A DNA stretch of 54,153 nt from Chloroflexaceae bacterium (GTDB lineage Bacteria > Chloroflexota > Chloroflexia > Chloroflexales > Chloroflexaceae), in assembly GCA_028282325.1 (NCBI GenBank), contig JANQID010000104.1, forward strand, positions 1 to 54,153. The letters are read 5' to 3'. A program made the position numbers and the translations under genes. This document shows positions 16,532-24,654 of the stretch, piece after piece. Under the pieces are notes generated by a model that worked only from the letters and a program-made list of their open reading frames with translations, did no database searches and was not told where the DNA came from. How positions within the stretch are numbered: the stretch's first letter is position 1; each line of letters opens with the position of its first letter.

Positions 16532-17834
16532 GATCAACTTCGCCCAAAACCGGATCCAGACTGGCAACCAATGCCACCAGGTCTGCGACCATGCCCCCCC
16601 TGGACATATGCTGCAGCGCCTGAAGATTGATGAACGATGGAGCGCGCAGATGCACCCGATAAGGCTTGGGACTACCGTCGCTCACAATGTATGTTCCAAG
16701 AATGCCGCGCGGCGACTCAATGCCGACATACGCATCGCCGCGCGGAACGCGAAAGCCTTCGGTCCAGAGTTTGAAGTGATGGATGAGCGATTCCATACTG
16801 TGCGTGATCTCGCTCTTGGGCGGGGGCGCAATCTTGCGATTTTCCGTCATATACGGCCCCGGCCCGATATCAACCAGCCGCTGGTGCGCCTGCCAGGCGA
16901 TCTTCACACTCTGGCGCATTTCGGCCATGCGCACGCGATAGCGATCGTAGATGTCGCCCTTCTCGCCGACGGGAATGTCGAAATCGTAGGTCTCGTAGCC
17001 GCAGTAGGGAGTCATCGCGCGCATATCCATCGACACGCCTGTTGCGCGGAGGTTCGCGCCGCTCAATCCATAGGCGATGGCATCGTCGGCGTTAACTGCG
17101 CCAACCCCAACCGTGCGTTCGAGCCAGAGCGGGTTGGTGGTAAGCAGATCTTCGTACTCGTCGATATTGGCGGGCATATCGTTGAGGAAAGCGGCGACGG
17201 TCGGCAAGAAATCCGCCGGTAGATCATACGCCAGGCCACCGACGCGGAAGTAGCTCGTCATCATGCGCGCGCCACTGACCAGCTCGAAGATATCGAGAAT
17301 CTGCTCGCGCTCGCGGAACGCGTAGAGAAACGCGCTCATCGCGGCCAGGTCAAGCGCGTGGGTACCCAGCCAGACCAGGTGCGAACCGATGCGCGTCAGC
17401 TCGGCGAGCAACACGCGGGCGACTTGCACCCGCTCTGGAATCTCGCAATCGAGCAGCTTCTCGACGGCCAGCACATAGCTCAAATTGTTGGAGAGCGGCG
17501 CCAGATAATCGGTTCGGTCGGTAAGCACGACCGCCTTCTGATAGGTCTTGCTCTCCATCGTCTTCTCAATGCCGGTGTGCAAAAAGCCAACATCAGGAGC
17601 GACATTAACGACCTTCTCGCCGTCCAACTCCAGCACAAGACGCAACACGCCGTGGGTGCTGGGATGGTGCGGCCCCATATTCAGCACCATCGTCTCGGTC
17701 TGGCCCGCATGCGCCGGCTCGGTGATCTGCTTCGGCGACGGCACTGTCAATGGTGTCGCGGCATATTCCGCCATACGCCGGACGGGCTTCTCTGTACGTT
17801 GCTCGATGGTCTGTGGTTCACCCGTAATCGTCAT
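16527..17834 (-). CDS. nuoD: NADH-quinone oxidoreductase subunit D
   Basis: About 435 residues, the 49-kDa subunit of the peripheral arm that lines the quinone pocket together with NuoB. LNMGPHHPSTHGVLRLVLE, GFLHTGIEK and the C-terminal DPVLGEVDR are hallmarks. The chosen ATG (17834) has GGAG seven bases upstream; the frame is open to a TTG at 17906 with other ATGs at 17873 and 17849, so the N-terminus is uncertain. The stop codon lies within a copy of the dispersed palindrome. Confidence 0.96.
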   Translation of the reverse strand: MTITGEPQTIEQRTEKPVRRMAEYAATPLTVPSPKQITEPAHAGQTETMVLNMGPHHPSTHGVLRLVLELDGEKVVNVAPDVGFLHTGIEKTMESKTYQKAVVLTDRTDYLAPLSNNLSYVLAVEKLLDCEIPERVQVARVLLAELTRIGSHLVWLGTHALDLAAMSAFLYAFREREQILDIFELVSGARMMTSYFRVGGLAYDLPADFLPTVAAFLNDMPANIDEYEDLLTTNPLWLERTVGVGAVNADDAIAYGLSGANLRATGVSMDMRAMTPYCGYETYDFDIPVGEKGDIYDRYRVRMAEMRQSVKIAWQAHQRLVDIGPGPYMTENRKIAPPPKSEITHSMESLIHHFKLWTEGFRVPRGDAYVGIESPRGILGTYIVSDGSPKPYRVHLRAPSFINLQALQHMSRGGMVADLVALVASLDPVLGEVDR

Positions 17835-17920
17835 AATGCGCTCCGACATAGCAATGAGATGAGCGGGCCGCATAAAGCGTGCAAGCCGCTCATCCAAACG
17901 CGGCAAACGCTGACTGACGC

Positions 17921-18439
17921 TTATTCCGTTGCAAACGGCTTGCGCGCGTAGATCTGATCCTGATTGAACGAAAATGCGACTTCTTCATCGCCAAGCGGCA
18001 CATCTTTGCGCAGCGGATGGCCTTCCCACTCATCGGGCATCAAAATGCGCTCTAGTGAGGGATGGCCCGCAAAAACGACGCCGAGCAAATCGTAGGTCTC
18101 GCGCTCCTGCCAGTTCGCCGTCGGCCAGAATATTGTCAGCGAGGGAACCGTCGGATTATGCTCCGGCGCGCCGACTTTCAGGCAAATGCGATGGCGATTG
18201 ACAAGCGACGTCAGATGATACACCACCTCGAAACGCGGCTCGCGCCCGAGATAATCGACGCCGCATAGATTTTCGAGAAACTCGTAGCGTAGCTCAGGAT
18301 CATCGCGCAAAAACTGCGCCACATCCAACAATGCCTCGCGTTCAACGTAGACGCTGAGATCGTTGTGGGCTTCGCTTGATTCGCCCAGGCCCTGCGGAAA
18401 CGCAGCGCGCAAACGCTCCAGAACACTAGCATTATCCAT
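17921..18439 (-). CDS. nuoC: NADH-quinone oxidoreductase subunit C
   Basis: About 172 residues. The 30-kDa subunit signature is present as WQERETYDLLGVVFAGHPSL followed by ERILMPDEWEGHPLRKD. Separate from nuoD, unlike the fused NuoCD of enterobacteria. ATG at 18439 follows GGAG by 10 bases; a TTG at 18463 is less likely. Confidence 0.96.
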   Translation of the reverse strand: MDNASVLERLRAAFPQGLGESSEAHNDLSVYVEREALLDVAQFLRDDPELRYEFLENLCGVDYLGREPRFEVVYHLTSLVNRHRICLKVGAPEHNPTVPSLTIFWPTANWQERETYDLLGVVFAGHPSLERILMPDEWEGHPLRKDVPLGDEEVAFSFNQDQIYARKPFATE

Positions 18440-18489
18440 AAAAAACGGCTCCGTGACGCTCAATACAACAGGTCTGACCGTTTGCCGCA

Positions 18490-18518
18490 GGAGGGGCGAA
18501 CGTGTTGCGCTCTTCTAC
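18490..18518. repeat. Possible weak copy of the dispersed palindrome
   Basis: GAGGGGCGAA, CGTGTT, GCGCTCTTCTAC in the nuoB-nuoC gap resembles the other copies in position and outline but several arm bases no longer pair. Confidence 0.3.
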
Positions 18519-19048
18519 AGATGCAGGTGGATCATCTCGCCGGCATTCACCCGGATCGACGCTCCGTCCTTCTTGCCGCTAATCTTCTCGCGCTTGACCT
18601 TCTCGTGCAGCATCATGATGCCGTCGATCAACGCTTCAGGACGCGGCGGACAGCCGGCGACATAGACATCGACCGGAATAACCTCATCGACTCCCTGGAC
18701 AATCGCGTAATTATTGAAGACGCCGCCGCAAGAAGCGCAGTCGCCCATCGCGATCACCCATTTGGGGTCGCTCATCTGATCGTAGAGGCGGCGCACGACC
18801 GGCGCCATTTTGCGCGACACCCGCCCGGCGACGATCATCAGATCGGCCTGTCGCGGCGAAGCGCGGTTTAATTCCATGCCAAAGCGCGAGAGATCGTAGT
18901 TGCTGGCCTGCGATCCCATCATCTCTATAGCGCAGCACGCCAGACCGAAGAGCAACGGCCACATTGCATTCGTGCGCCCCCAGTTGACAACGGTCTCCAG
19001 CGTCGTGGTGACAACACCCAGATCGCCGGCTTTCTCTTCTATTCCCAT
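18515..19048 (-). CDS. nuoB: NADH-quinone oxidoreductase subunit B
   Basis: About 177 residues. The four ligands of the terminal cluster N2 are visible: the tandem pair in [11 protein letters not shown], one in [10 protein letters not shown] and one in [10 protein letters not shown]. It hands electrons to quinone at the NuoB-NuoD interface. The ATG at 19048 has GAAGGGTG upstream and overlaps the end of nuoA by 10 bases; an in-frame ATG at 19069 would overlap by 31 and has no ribosome binding site. Confidence 0.97.
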   Translation of the reverse strand: MGIEEKAGDLGVVTTTLETVVNWGRTNAMWPLLFGLACCAIEMMGSQASNYDLSRFGMELNRASPRQADLMIVAGRVSRKMAPVVRRLYDQMSDPKWVIAMGDCASCGGVFNNYAIVQGVDEVIPVDVYVAGCPPRPEALIDGIMMLHEKVKREKISGKKDGASIRVNAGEMIHLHL

Positions 19049-19395
19049 GTTAGCGCACCCTTCTTCCATTCATAGACAAACCCTACGACCAGGACCAGGA
19101 AGAACACTCCTATCGCGATCAGTCCTGGCACGCCGAGTTGCCGATACACCAGTGCATAGGGAAAGAAGAAGATGACTTCAATATCGAAGACGATGAACAG
19201 CATCGCGACGACATAGAACTTGACCGGAAACCGGCGCATTGCCGGGCCGATTGGATCCATTCCCGATTCGTAGGGCGCGAGTTTCCGCGGCGTAGACTTA
19301 CGCGGACCCAGGAGTGAAGAGAGAATGATCACAAAAACGGCGATAAAAACGGCAATCAGGAACAATACTAATATAGGTAGATAGCCTGATAGCAT
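19039..19395 (-). CDS. nuoA: NADH-quinone oxidoreductase subunit A
   Basis: 118 residues with three membrane helices, first gene of the complex I cluster. [20 protein letters not shown] is the conserved loop near the quinone channel, and [12 protein letters not shown] carries the conserved acidic residues of the second helix. The ATG at 19395 follows AGGAG by 9 bases. A strong promoter lies about 50 bases upstream. Confidence 0.97.
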   Translation of the reverse strand: MLSGYLPILVLFLIAVFIAVFVIILSSLLGPRKSTPRKLAPYESGMDPIGPAMRRFPVKFYVVAMLFIVFDIEVIFFFPYALVYRQLGVPGLIAIGVFFLVLVVGFVYEWKKGALTWE

Positions 19396-19444
19396 GGGCT
19401 TCTACTCCTGGGATTGTATTGACTCATAACTTGCGGTTAGGGAA

Positions 19445-19472
19445 ATTATAGCCGGAATTGAGATTGTGTCAA
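19445..19472 (-). promoter_or_regulatory. Promoter of the nuo cluster
   Basis: On the minus strand TTGACA (19467-19472) and TATAAT (19445-19450) are both perfect consensus and are 16 bases apart. Transcription should start near 19438, leaving a leader of about 40 bases before nuoA. No other promoter of this quality was seen inside the cluster. Confidence 0.88.
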
Positions 19473-19582
19473 TATTATAATTATACTATAAATGTATTCC
19501 CCACGCACCCCCTGTTGGGTCTGCCTGCATAGAGCGTTCGGAGAGACGGCACGATCCGCCGGAGTGTGGCAGCCGCGACGCA

Positions 19583-19813
19583 TCACTCCGTCAGCTCTTG
19601 ATACTTCGCGGCGAAGTGCTCCATCAGCAGCCGGTGGACGAAGATATAGCCGCCGCCGACCCGCCGCAGAAACAGGCGTTCGACGCAGTGGTCGAGCCAG
19701 GGGATGAGGTCGCGGAATTGATGCATATCGCCCGCACGGGCTTGGCTGCGCAGCTCGCCGGAACGCGGCAGCCGTGATTCTTCAGAGATTATCCAAACAT
19801 TGCTTGGAGACAC
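19583..19813 (-). pseudogene. C-terminal remnant of a NACHT-type protein
   Basis: The minus-strand frame ends in WLDHCVERLFLRRVGGGY, then IFVHRLLMEHFAAKYQELTE. The block "FLRRVGGGYIFVHR.LLE.FA" is the usual end of the helical region after the ATPase in many bacterial NACHT proteins. Nothing of the P-loop or N-terminal effector is present, so this is a fragment of what would be a gene of over 1.5 kb. It lies directly downstream of the DUF5131 gene. Part of it (LPRSGELRSQARAGDMHQFRDL) has a homologous copy at 22140-22209. Confidence 0.6.
19718..19772. repeat. Left flanking repeat of the TcmP-DUF5131 cassette
   Basis: By hand alignment 44 of 55 bases match 22155-22209, in the same orientation. 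Both copies translate on the minus strand to related peptides (LPRSGELRSQARAGDMHQ here, LPHSGKPRSRAFAGNMRQ there), so they are remnants of the same gene. A further identical 15-mer, CCGGAGTGTGGCAGC, occurs at 19559-19573 and 22195-22209. Confidence 0.7.
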
Positions 19814-19828
19814 CTGGGATACAGATGA

Positions 19829-20707
19829 CTACCGTTTCGAAAGGACGGGGAGAGAGAGCGATGCATGAGACATATGAAATTCCTGTTCGATCATATCTAC
19901 CCTCGGTAGATCGTCCCATGTACGGCCATCAAGCAAGCGACCAGCAGCCTTTTTCCCAAGACGCTGCATATGATCTTGCCAGATAGTTTCATCCATTACT
20001 CGGTATGATTCGGCGTCAGGCAGACTCGGCGCCCATTCTCCCCACTGCTTGAAGAAGAAGGGCACATCCGCAGTGGCGCATTGATCCCGCACATCCGACA
20101 CCCATGCAGGATTCATCGGGCGAGATTCGCGTCCGCTTTCACCGCCAACGATAACCCAATGGATACTATCCAACCATGGGGCTAAATCAACTGCACCAAT
20201 CAAGGGCTCTACAGATAGCCCTCGCACCACCGCAGGAACCTGTGTCAAAAAAGGTATTCGTTTCTCCGCTTGCTCCTGATTTTCGACGCTGGTCATTGCC
20301 CATACGTTTGGGGGCCATATCTCTCGCCATGGTGCAAAACGCACCATGTTTTCTGGTCGCTTCGTGAGCAGCAGCCAGTCCAGCATAGGCGTTTCCTCGA
20401 TCAGCGCCCAGAGCTTCACGCGTTCTAAATCAATAGAAAGGTTATCTTCAAAAACATCTGCCATCGAAGCACAAAAGACTCGTTCGCGTCGACCCCGTAA
20501 CGTTGCCTTGCGGTTCCACTTGAGCGGCTCGTTCCAGTGCTGCTCTCCGAATATTCTACGCGAAGCCCGTGGACCCCAGATCTTGTGGCCATACCGAGCA
20601 GACCACGTTTCTGCATAGCAGTGCGCGCAGCCTGGAGAAACTTTTGTGCAGCCCCACCAAGGATTGAACGTGTGATCCGTCCACTCAATAGTCGACAACT
20701 GGCCCAT
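19829..20707 (-). CDS. DUF5131 / phage Gp37-Gp68 family three-Cys protein
   Basis: 292 residues. The N-terminus has WTDHTFNPWWGCTKVSPGC followed by AHCYAE: Cys20, Cys27 and Cys30 in a C-x6-C-x2-C arrangement that names the 'three-Cys-motif' family (PF07505, DUF5131). Also typical are WLLLTKRPENM, VIVGGESGRESRPMNP, PFFFKQWGEW and GKKAAGRLLDGRTWDDLP. The family is found in phages, plasmids and bacterial accessory regions; its biochemical role is not established, and the Cys motif may bind an Fe-S cluster or zinc. The gene lies 98 bases after its TcmP partner and has its own promoter (20743-20770). Both sit within NACHT-gene debris, which suggests transfer as a unit. Confidence 0.9.
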   Translation of the reverse strand: MGQLSTIEWTDHTFNPWWGCTKVSPGCAHCYAETWSARYGHKIWGPRASRRIFGEQHWNEPLKWNRKATLRGRRERVFCASMADVFEDNLSIDLERVKLWALIEETPMLDWLLLTKRPENMVRFAPWREIWPPNVWAMTSVENQEQAEKRIPFLTQVPAVVRGLSVEPLIGAVDLAPWLDSIHWVIVGGESGRESRPMNPAWVSDVRDQCATADVPFFFKQWGEWAPSLPDAESYRVMDETIWQDHMQRLGKKAAGRLLDGRTWDDLPRVDMIEQEFHMSHASLSLPVLSKR

Positions 20708-20742
20708 AGTTCGCCTCTCGAATTATGACAGATTCCCTTATC

Positions 20743-20770
20743 ATAATAGAACGTTTGTATTTTTTGTCAA
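20743..20770 (-). promoter_or_regulatory. Promoter of the DUF5131 gene
   Basis: On the minus strand TTGACA (20765-20770), a 16-base AT-rich spacer and TATTAT (20743-20748). It starts about 35 bases after the tcmP stop, so DUF5131 can be expressed apart from tcmP. The local AT content is higher than the surrounding genes. Confidence 0.75.
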
Positions 20771-20805
20771 TACTATATTCACGCTGTACCTCAGTCCGAT
20801 ACCGA

Positions 20806-21915
20806 TTACCTGAGCGGAAAGATCACTTTTACCCAATCTGCAAATGTGTTACGTTTTCGGGCATTTGCCGATGGCTCTGTCTGAATCTGCCCAGTAGCTT
20901 CCATCTGCTTCAAAACATCCTTGTAGTTCTTCTTAATGTATCGCGTCCCAACATTATGCTGCTTATAAATCTGTTCCATCGTCAGCGTTTGACCGGCAAA
21001 GCGCGAAAGGAGATCGTCGGCAAGCTCATCGATGGGACGGCTGAGTTCAAACAGGAGTGGCTGACGCTTGGTCGCCGGGTTGTATTCGAATGAGGGTACG
21101 CCTTGCTCGGCTGAAGAGCTTTCTTTTGCCATGATGCCTTTCATAATTTCATACCCTTTGACGTGTTTGCTCACAAAGATGAGATGATGGCTCGTACGTG
21201 TGCCAGCAGCATTTCGAAACCGAAATGGAAGCACGTATCTCTGTCCTTGCTGTAAGGCCTTACTCAGCTCTTCGACGATTATCAACTCGTGCTGATGCGA
21301 CTCCACGGAACGAAGTTGAACACGCAGTTCATTGGCGTGCTCCTCGCCAAACAGCGCATTCATATGCTCTTCAACATACGGATTGTTGATGCCCATGTTG
21401 ATACGGTTAAAGTTGAAGAAGAAGATACAGTCGCAACCCCAGTCTTTCAGGACGGAGTTGATTAATCGCAGCGAAAGCCCCTTATATCCCCAGGGATCGA
21501 CGAATAGCAATGTTGGAATGAGCTTTGTTGCCTCAAACTGCCGAACGATCTCTTCGCCAACATCTTCATCATAAATCTGCGGGTAGTGATGAAGGGTATC
21601 AATGCCGGGTAGTTCTTGTATTGCCTCCTTCAGGGCACGAACGCTATTCACGTCCTTATCGTTAAAGACAGTCACCAGCATACGGCGCAGCTTTTCGTCC
21701 AGGATTGCTGACTCCAGTATCAGCAATGGCGTCGAATTTGTGCTATCTTCATATCGCCCTGGCCCTGAGAACAAGTCGACATACGCAATACGACCTTGTG
21801 GGTCTTGAATGCTCGACATAATAACTCTTGCCCAAGCCCAGAAGTATTTTGCGACAATGGTGGTTTTGACGATCGACTGCTCCTGGGGATCTTCAAAGAA
21901 TGGCGTGGATGACAT
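20806..21915 (-). CDS. tcmP: Three-Cys-motif partner protein TcmP
   Basis: 369 residues. It starts MSSTPFFEDPQEQSIVKTTI, with KYFWAW near residue 24, then YVDLFSGPG (45-53), which resembles the nucleotide-binding first loop of Rossmann-fold methyltransferases, and LFVDPWGYKGLSL further on. The last 70 residues look like a winged helix (LTMEQIYKQHNVGTRYIKK). These fit TcmP (TIGR04474), named for lying beside three-Cys-motif genes, as here. No reaction is known for the family. The ATG at 21915 has AAGGAGG five bases upstream, better than the start 18 codons further up. AT-richer codon use than the nuo genes fits recent transfer. Confidence 0.85.
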   Translation of the reverse strand: MSSTPFFEDPQEQSIVKTTIVAKYFWAWARVIMSSIQDPQGRIAYVDLFSGPGRYEDSTNSTPLLILESAILDEKLRRMLVTVFNDKDVNSVRALKEAIQELPGIDTLHHYPQIYDEDVGEEIVRQFEATKLIPTLLFVDPWGYKGLSLRLINSVLKDWGCDCIFFFNFNRINMGINNPYVEEHMNALFGEEHANELRVQLRSVESHQHELIIVEELSKALQQGQRYVLPFRFRNAAGTRTSHHLIFVSKHVKGYEIMKGIMAKESSSAEQGVPSFEYNPATKRQPLLFELSRPIDELADDLLSRFAGQTLTMEQIYKQHNVGTRYIKKNYKDVLKQMEATGQIQTEPSANARKRNTFADWVKVIFPLR

Positions 21916-22154
21916 AGAATAGCCTCCTTGAAAAACCAAAACTGCCTCAAGCATTGCTCGATAGAACAATCACTAACATAGCAATCAACCCTTACCGTTC
22001 CAACCGCCGGATTAACTCATGCAGGGCTTGCGAATCCCCTCAATGCGCCGTTCGCTCTTGCCTGCCCGGATCAAGGGGCGGGCTCCGGCACTTCCAGGCT
22101 ACAGTATAGCACAAGGCGCGCTGCTGTATACGAGCGCTATTCTAGCTCACGAAG

Positions 22155-22209
22155 TTGGCGCATATTGCCCGCAAAGGCTCGGCTGCGCGGCTTGCCGGAG
22201 TGTGGCAGC
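22155..22209. repeat. Right flanking repeat of the TcmP-DUF5131 cassette
   Basis: Direct repeat of 19718-19772 (44 of 55 bases by hand alignment), with an identical 15-mer also at 19559-19573. It includes a small palindrome just beyond its end, GGCAGCATGCTGCC at 22204-22217. Confidence 0.7.
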
Positions 22210-22278
22210 ATGCTGCCGCATTCCACGCGAATGGTACAGGTATAATAGTGGATTGCCACAAAGAACCCGTCCGACTGA

Positions 22279-22287
22279 TGGTATAAT
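22279..22287 (+). promoter_or_regulatory. Extended -10 promoter of icd
   Basis: TGGTATAAT, a perfect extended -10 (TGnTATAAT), lies 43 bases before the icd ATG. No good -35 is visible, which extended -10 promoters tolerate. A second TATAAT at 22241-22246 may be an additional start. Confidence 0.6.
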
Positions 22288-22329
22288 AGAGAACGTTTTT
22301 ATGACGGGGAAGGCTGAAGAGGAGAACCT

Positions 22330-23685
22330 ATGACTATGTCACGCTCTGTAGCGCCGGAAGGCGAAGTAATCGCGATCCAGAACGGTCGGCTCCAGGTGCC
22401 TGACCACCCCATCATACCCTTTGTCGAAGGTGATGGCACAGGCCCCGATATCTGGCGGGCCAGCGTGCGTGTATTCGATGCCGCTGTAGAACGTGCCTAC
22501 GGCGGGCAGCGGCGCATCAACTGGCTTGAGGTTCTGGCCGGTGAGAAAGCCTTTCATGCAACCGGAAGCTGGTTGCCCGATGAAACCGTCGCAGCGTTCA
22601 ATACCTACCTCGTCGGCATTAAGGGCCCGCTTACCACGCCGATCGGCGGCGGTATTCGCAGCCTGAACGTCGCCCTGCGCCAACTGCTTGACCTCTACGT
22701 GTGTTTACGCCCGGTGCGCCACTTCGCCGGCGTTCCATCGCCCGTCAAACGTCCCGATCTGGTTGACATGATCATCTTTCGCGAGAATACCGAAGACATC
22801 TACGCCGGGGTGGAATATCGGGCAAACTCGCCGGAAGCGCAGCAAGTGTTGGATTTTCTCCGCGAGCAGTTTCCCAAAGATTTCGCCAAAGTGCGCTTCG
22901 GCACGCTTGAGAAAACCAACGCCTTCCTCACGCTCTCCAATCAGCTTCCCGAATCGACCGTTGAAGTCGGCATCGGCATCAAACCGGTCAGTCGCATGGG
23001 AACCGAACGCCTGGTCGCAGCCGCGATACGCTACGCGATTGAGCACAACCGCCGCAGCGTGACCTTCGTCCACAAGGGCAATATTATGAAGTTCACTGAG
23101 GGCGCGTTCCGCGATTGGGGGTATGAATTGGCCGAACGGCTCTTCGGCGACAACGTGTATACCTGGTCCCATTGGGAACGCACCAAGACGGAACGCGGCG
23201 AGGCGGTGGCCAATGCCGAACAGAAAGCGGCGATCGAGTCCGGCAAGATCCTGGTTAAAGACGCGATTGCCGACATTGCACTTCAGCAAGTCCTCACGCG
23301 CCCCGAAGACTTCGATGTCATCGCGACGCTCAATTTGAACGGCGATTATATGAGTGACGCACTGGCGGCGCAGGTCGGCGGCATCGGCATCGCGCCCGGC
23401 GCGAATATCAACTACATCACGGGGCACGCGATCTTTGAAGCCACGCACGGCACCGCGCCAAAATACGCTAACCTGGACAGAGTGAATCCGTGCAGCGTTA
23501 TTCTCAGCGGCGATATGATGTTGCGCTATATGGGTTGGAACGAAGCGGCGAACTTGATCATCAGCGGGTTAGAGCGCACCATCAGCAGCAAGATCGTGAC
23601 GTACGATTTCGCCCGCCAGATGAGCGGCGCTGAAGAAGTGAGCACCTCGAAGTTCGCCAGCGCGTTGATTGAGAATATGGGCTAG
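22330..23685 (+). CDS. icd: NADP-dependent isocitrate dehydrogenase
   Basis: 451 residues. Converts isocitrate to 2-oxoglutarate in the TCA cycle, cytoplasmic. [13 protein letters not shown] near the start, [20 protein letters not shown] with the substrate-binding Ser/Asn/Arg set, [12 protein letters not shown], and [19 protein letters not shown] with the metal-binding Asp residues are all family marks. [15 protein letters not shown] includes the Lys-Tyr pair seen in NADP-specific enzymes. Start at 22330 follows GAGGAG by 6 bases. Convergent with the CBS-domain gene, with a hairpin between. Confidence 0.97.
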   Translation: MTMSRSVAPEGEVIAIQNGRLQVPDHPIIPFVEGDGTGPDIWRASVRVFDAAVERAYGGQRRINWLEVLAGEKAFHATGSWLPDETVAAFNTYLVGIKGPLTTPIGGGIRSLNVALRQLLDLYVCLRPVRHFAGVPSPVKRPDLVDMIIFRENTEDIYAGVEYRANSPEAQQVLDFLREQFPKDFAKVRFGTLEKTNAFLTLSNQLPESTVEVGIGIKPVSRMGTERLVAAAIRYAIEHNRRSVTFVHKGNIMKFTEGAFRDWGYELAERLFGDNVYTWSHWERTKTERGEAVANAEQKAAIESGKILVKDAIADIALQQVLTRPEDFDVIATLNLNGDYMSDALAAQVGGIGIAPGANINYITGHAIFEATHGTAPKYANLDRVNPCSVILSGDMMLRYMGWNEAANLIISGLERTISSKIVTYDFARQMSGAEEVSTSKFASALIENMG

Positions 23686-23717
23686 ACGGCTCACTACCGT
23701 TCGTTTGGTGATATGAC

Positions 23718-23746
23718 ACAGGCAGGGATTTGTTATCCCTGCCTGT
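23718..23746. terminator. Perfect hairpin between convergent icd and CBS genes
   Basis: ACAGGCAGGGAT and ATCCCTGCCTGT pair over 12 bases with no mismatch around a TTGTT loop. It is placed 32 bases after the icd stop and 40 after the stop of the gene coming the other way, so it can serve both. There is no T-run on either side, so intrinsic termination would be weak. Confidence 0.65.
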
Positions 23747-23786
23747 ATTGCATCTACCTTCAGTTCGGATTATGCACCGAACATTG

Positions 23787-24395
23787 CTACACAACGGTCG
23801 GCATCGGTGTACCCCAGCCATGCTCCTCGACGAAGAGAAAGATGTCCGTGTCGCTGATAATCCCAATCGGGGCATCATTCTGCTTCACCACAGCTCGGCG
23901 GATGTTGCGATCAACTAGAAGCTTGCTGCATTCGTGCAAGCTCATATCCGGCGAAACATAGATCAGCGGTCGGGTGGCAATCTCGCCGACAGTCACTTCA
24001 TCGGGCGAACGGTCATGGCCGACAATTTCGCGCAGAACGTCGCGCATCGTCATAATGCCCCACTCATTACCGTTTTCCGGCTTGACGATAACGCTGGTGA
24101 CGCCTTTGCCGCGCATCAGGTGGGTTGCTTCGGCGACGGATATCGCACCCTTGACAGATACAACCTCACGGGTCATCAGCGAACCAACGGTAAACCGAGG
24201 AAAGCTGTCGCTTCCGTAGCGGGAGTAATTGCCGAGGTCGTGGAGAACATCGCGCTGCATCGCGTGGCCGCGAGCCGCCGCGATTTCCATACTGCCCTCC
24301 AGGATTGTCACAAGGACATATGCACGTCCTTCAACCGGGGCATCCTCAAATAATTCTATTGAATTCCCGTCTATTACACCGCGGACTGTCAACAT
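23787..24395 (-). CDS. CBS-domain protein
   Basis: About 202 residues. The first 70 residues (MLTVRGVIDGNSIELFEDAP) are a small beta-rich module of unknown role; a tandem CBS pair follows, with TREVVSVKGAISVAEATHLM and ATRPLIYVSPDMSLHECSKL opening the two units and IGIISDTDIFLF closing the second. CBS pairs bind adenine nucleotides and regulate partners. The ATG at 24395 lies six bases after AAGGAGG; one two codons earlier would touch the ribosome binding site. No operon partner; role unknown. Confidence 0.85.
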   Translation of the reverse strand: MLTVRGVIDGNSIELFEDAPVEGRAYVLVTILEGSMEIAAARGHAMQRDVLHDLGNYSRYGSDSFPRFTVGSLMTREVVSVKGAISVAEATHLMRGKGVTSVIVKPENGNEWGIMTMRDVLREIVGHDRSPDEVTVGEIATRPLIYVSPDMSLHECSKLLVDRNIRRAVVKQNDAPIGIISDTDIFLFVEEHGWGTPMPTVV

Positions 24396-24587
24396 TAACA
24401 TCCTCCTTGTACTCTGGTCCGGCATCTTCGACGAAACCAAGCCTTAATGCATTTCATTATACCTTAGTTTTCGTTTGGTATAGCCAGTCAGTTTTTGTTC
24501 AAATTGGCACAGTTTTTGACGATGCGGAGCGAGGAATCCCGGCCGGAACCCTGAGCGGAGCGAAGGATTGACATTCAAGGTAGAGCC

Positions 24588-24607
24588 ACCCGCACAAAAA
24601 CGTGCGG
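24588..24607. terminator. Small hairpin after the secreted repeat gene
   Basis: CCCGCAC, loop AAAAAC, GTGCGGG: seven paired bases, 48 bases beyond the stop of the minus-strand gene ending at 24655. No T-run follows. Possible terminator; nothing else was seen in the 259-base gap. Confidence 0.4.
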
Positions 24608-24654
24608 GACGCGCCAACGGCATCCCACACGTTTTGCCGGTGTGACTGAGGACG

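Larger units (their letters stand above)
21916..22329. other. Gap with NACHT-gene remnant and icd promoter
   Basis: The 414 bases between tcmP and icd (divergent) hold no open gene. 22140-22209 translates on the minus strand to LPHSGKPRSRAFAGNMRQLRELE and a stop, homologous to part of the 19583-19813 fragment. 22020-22110 may be more of the same debris but is too decayed to assign. The last 100 bases carry the icd promoter. Confidence 0.6.

Noticed and set aside
22241-22246. Second TATAAT before icd
   Set aside because: No -35 and no TG extension; kept only as a possible extra start.
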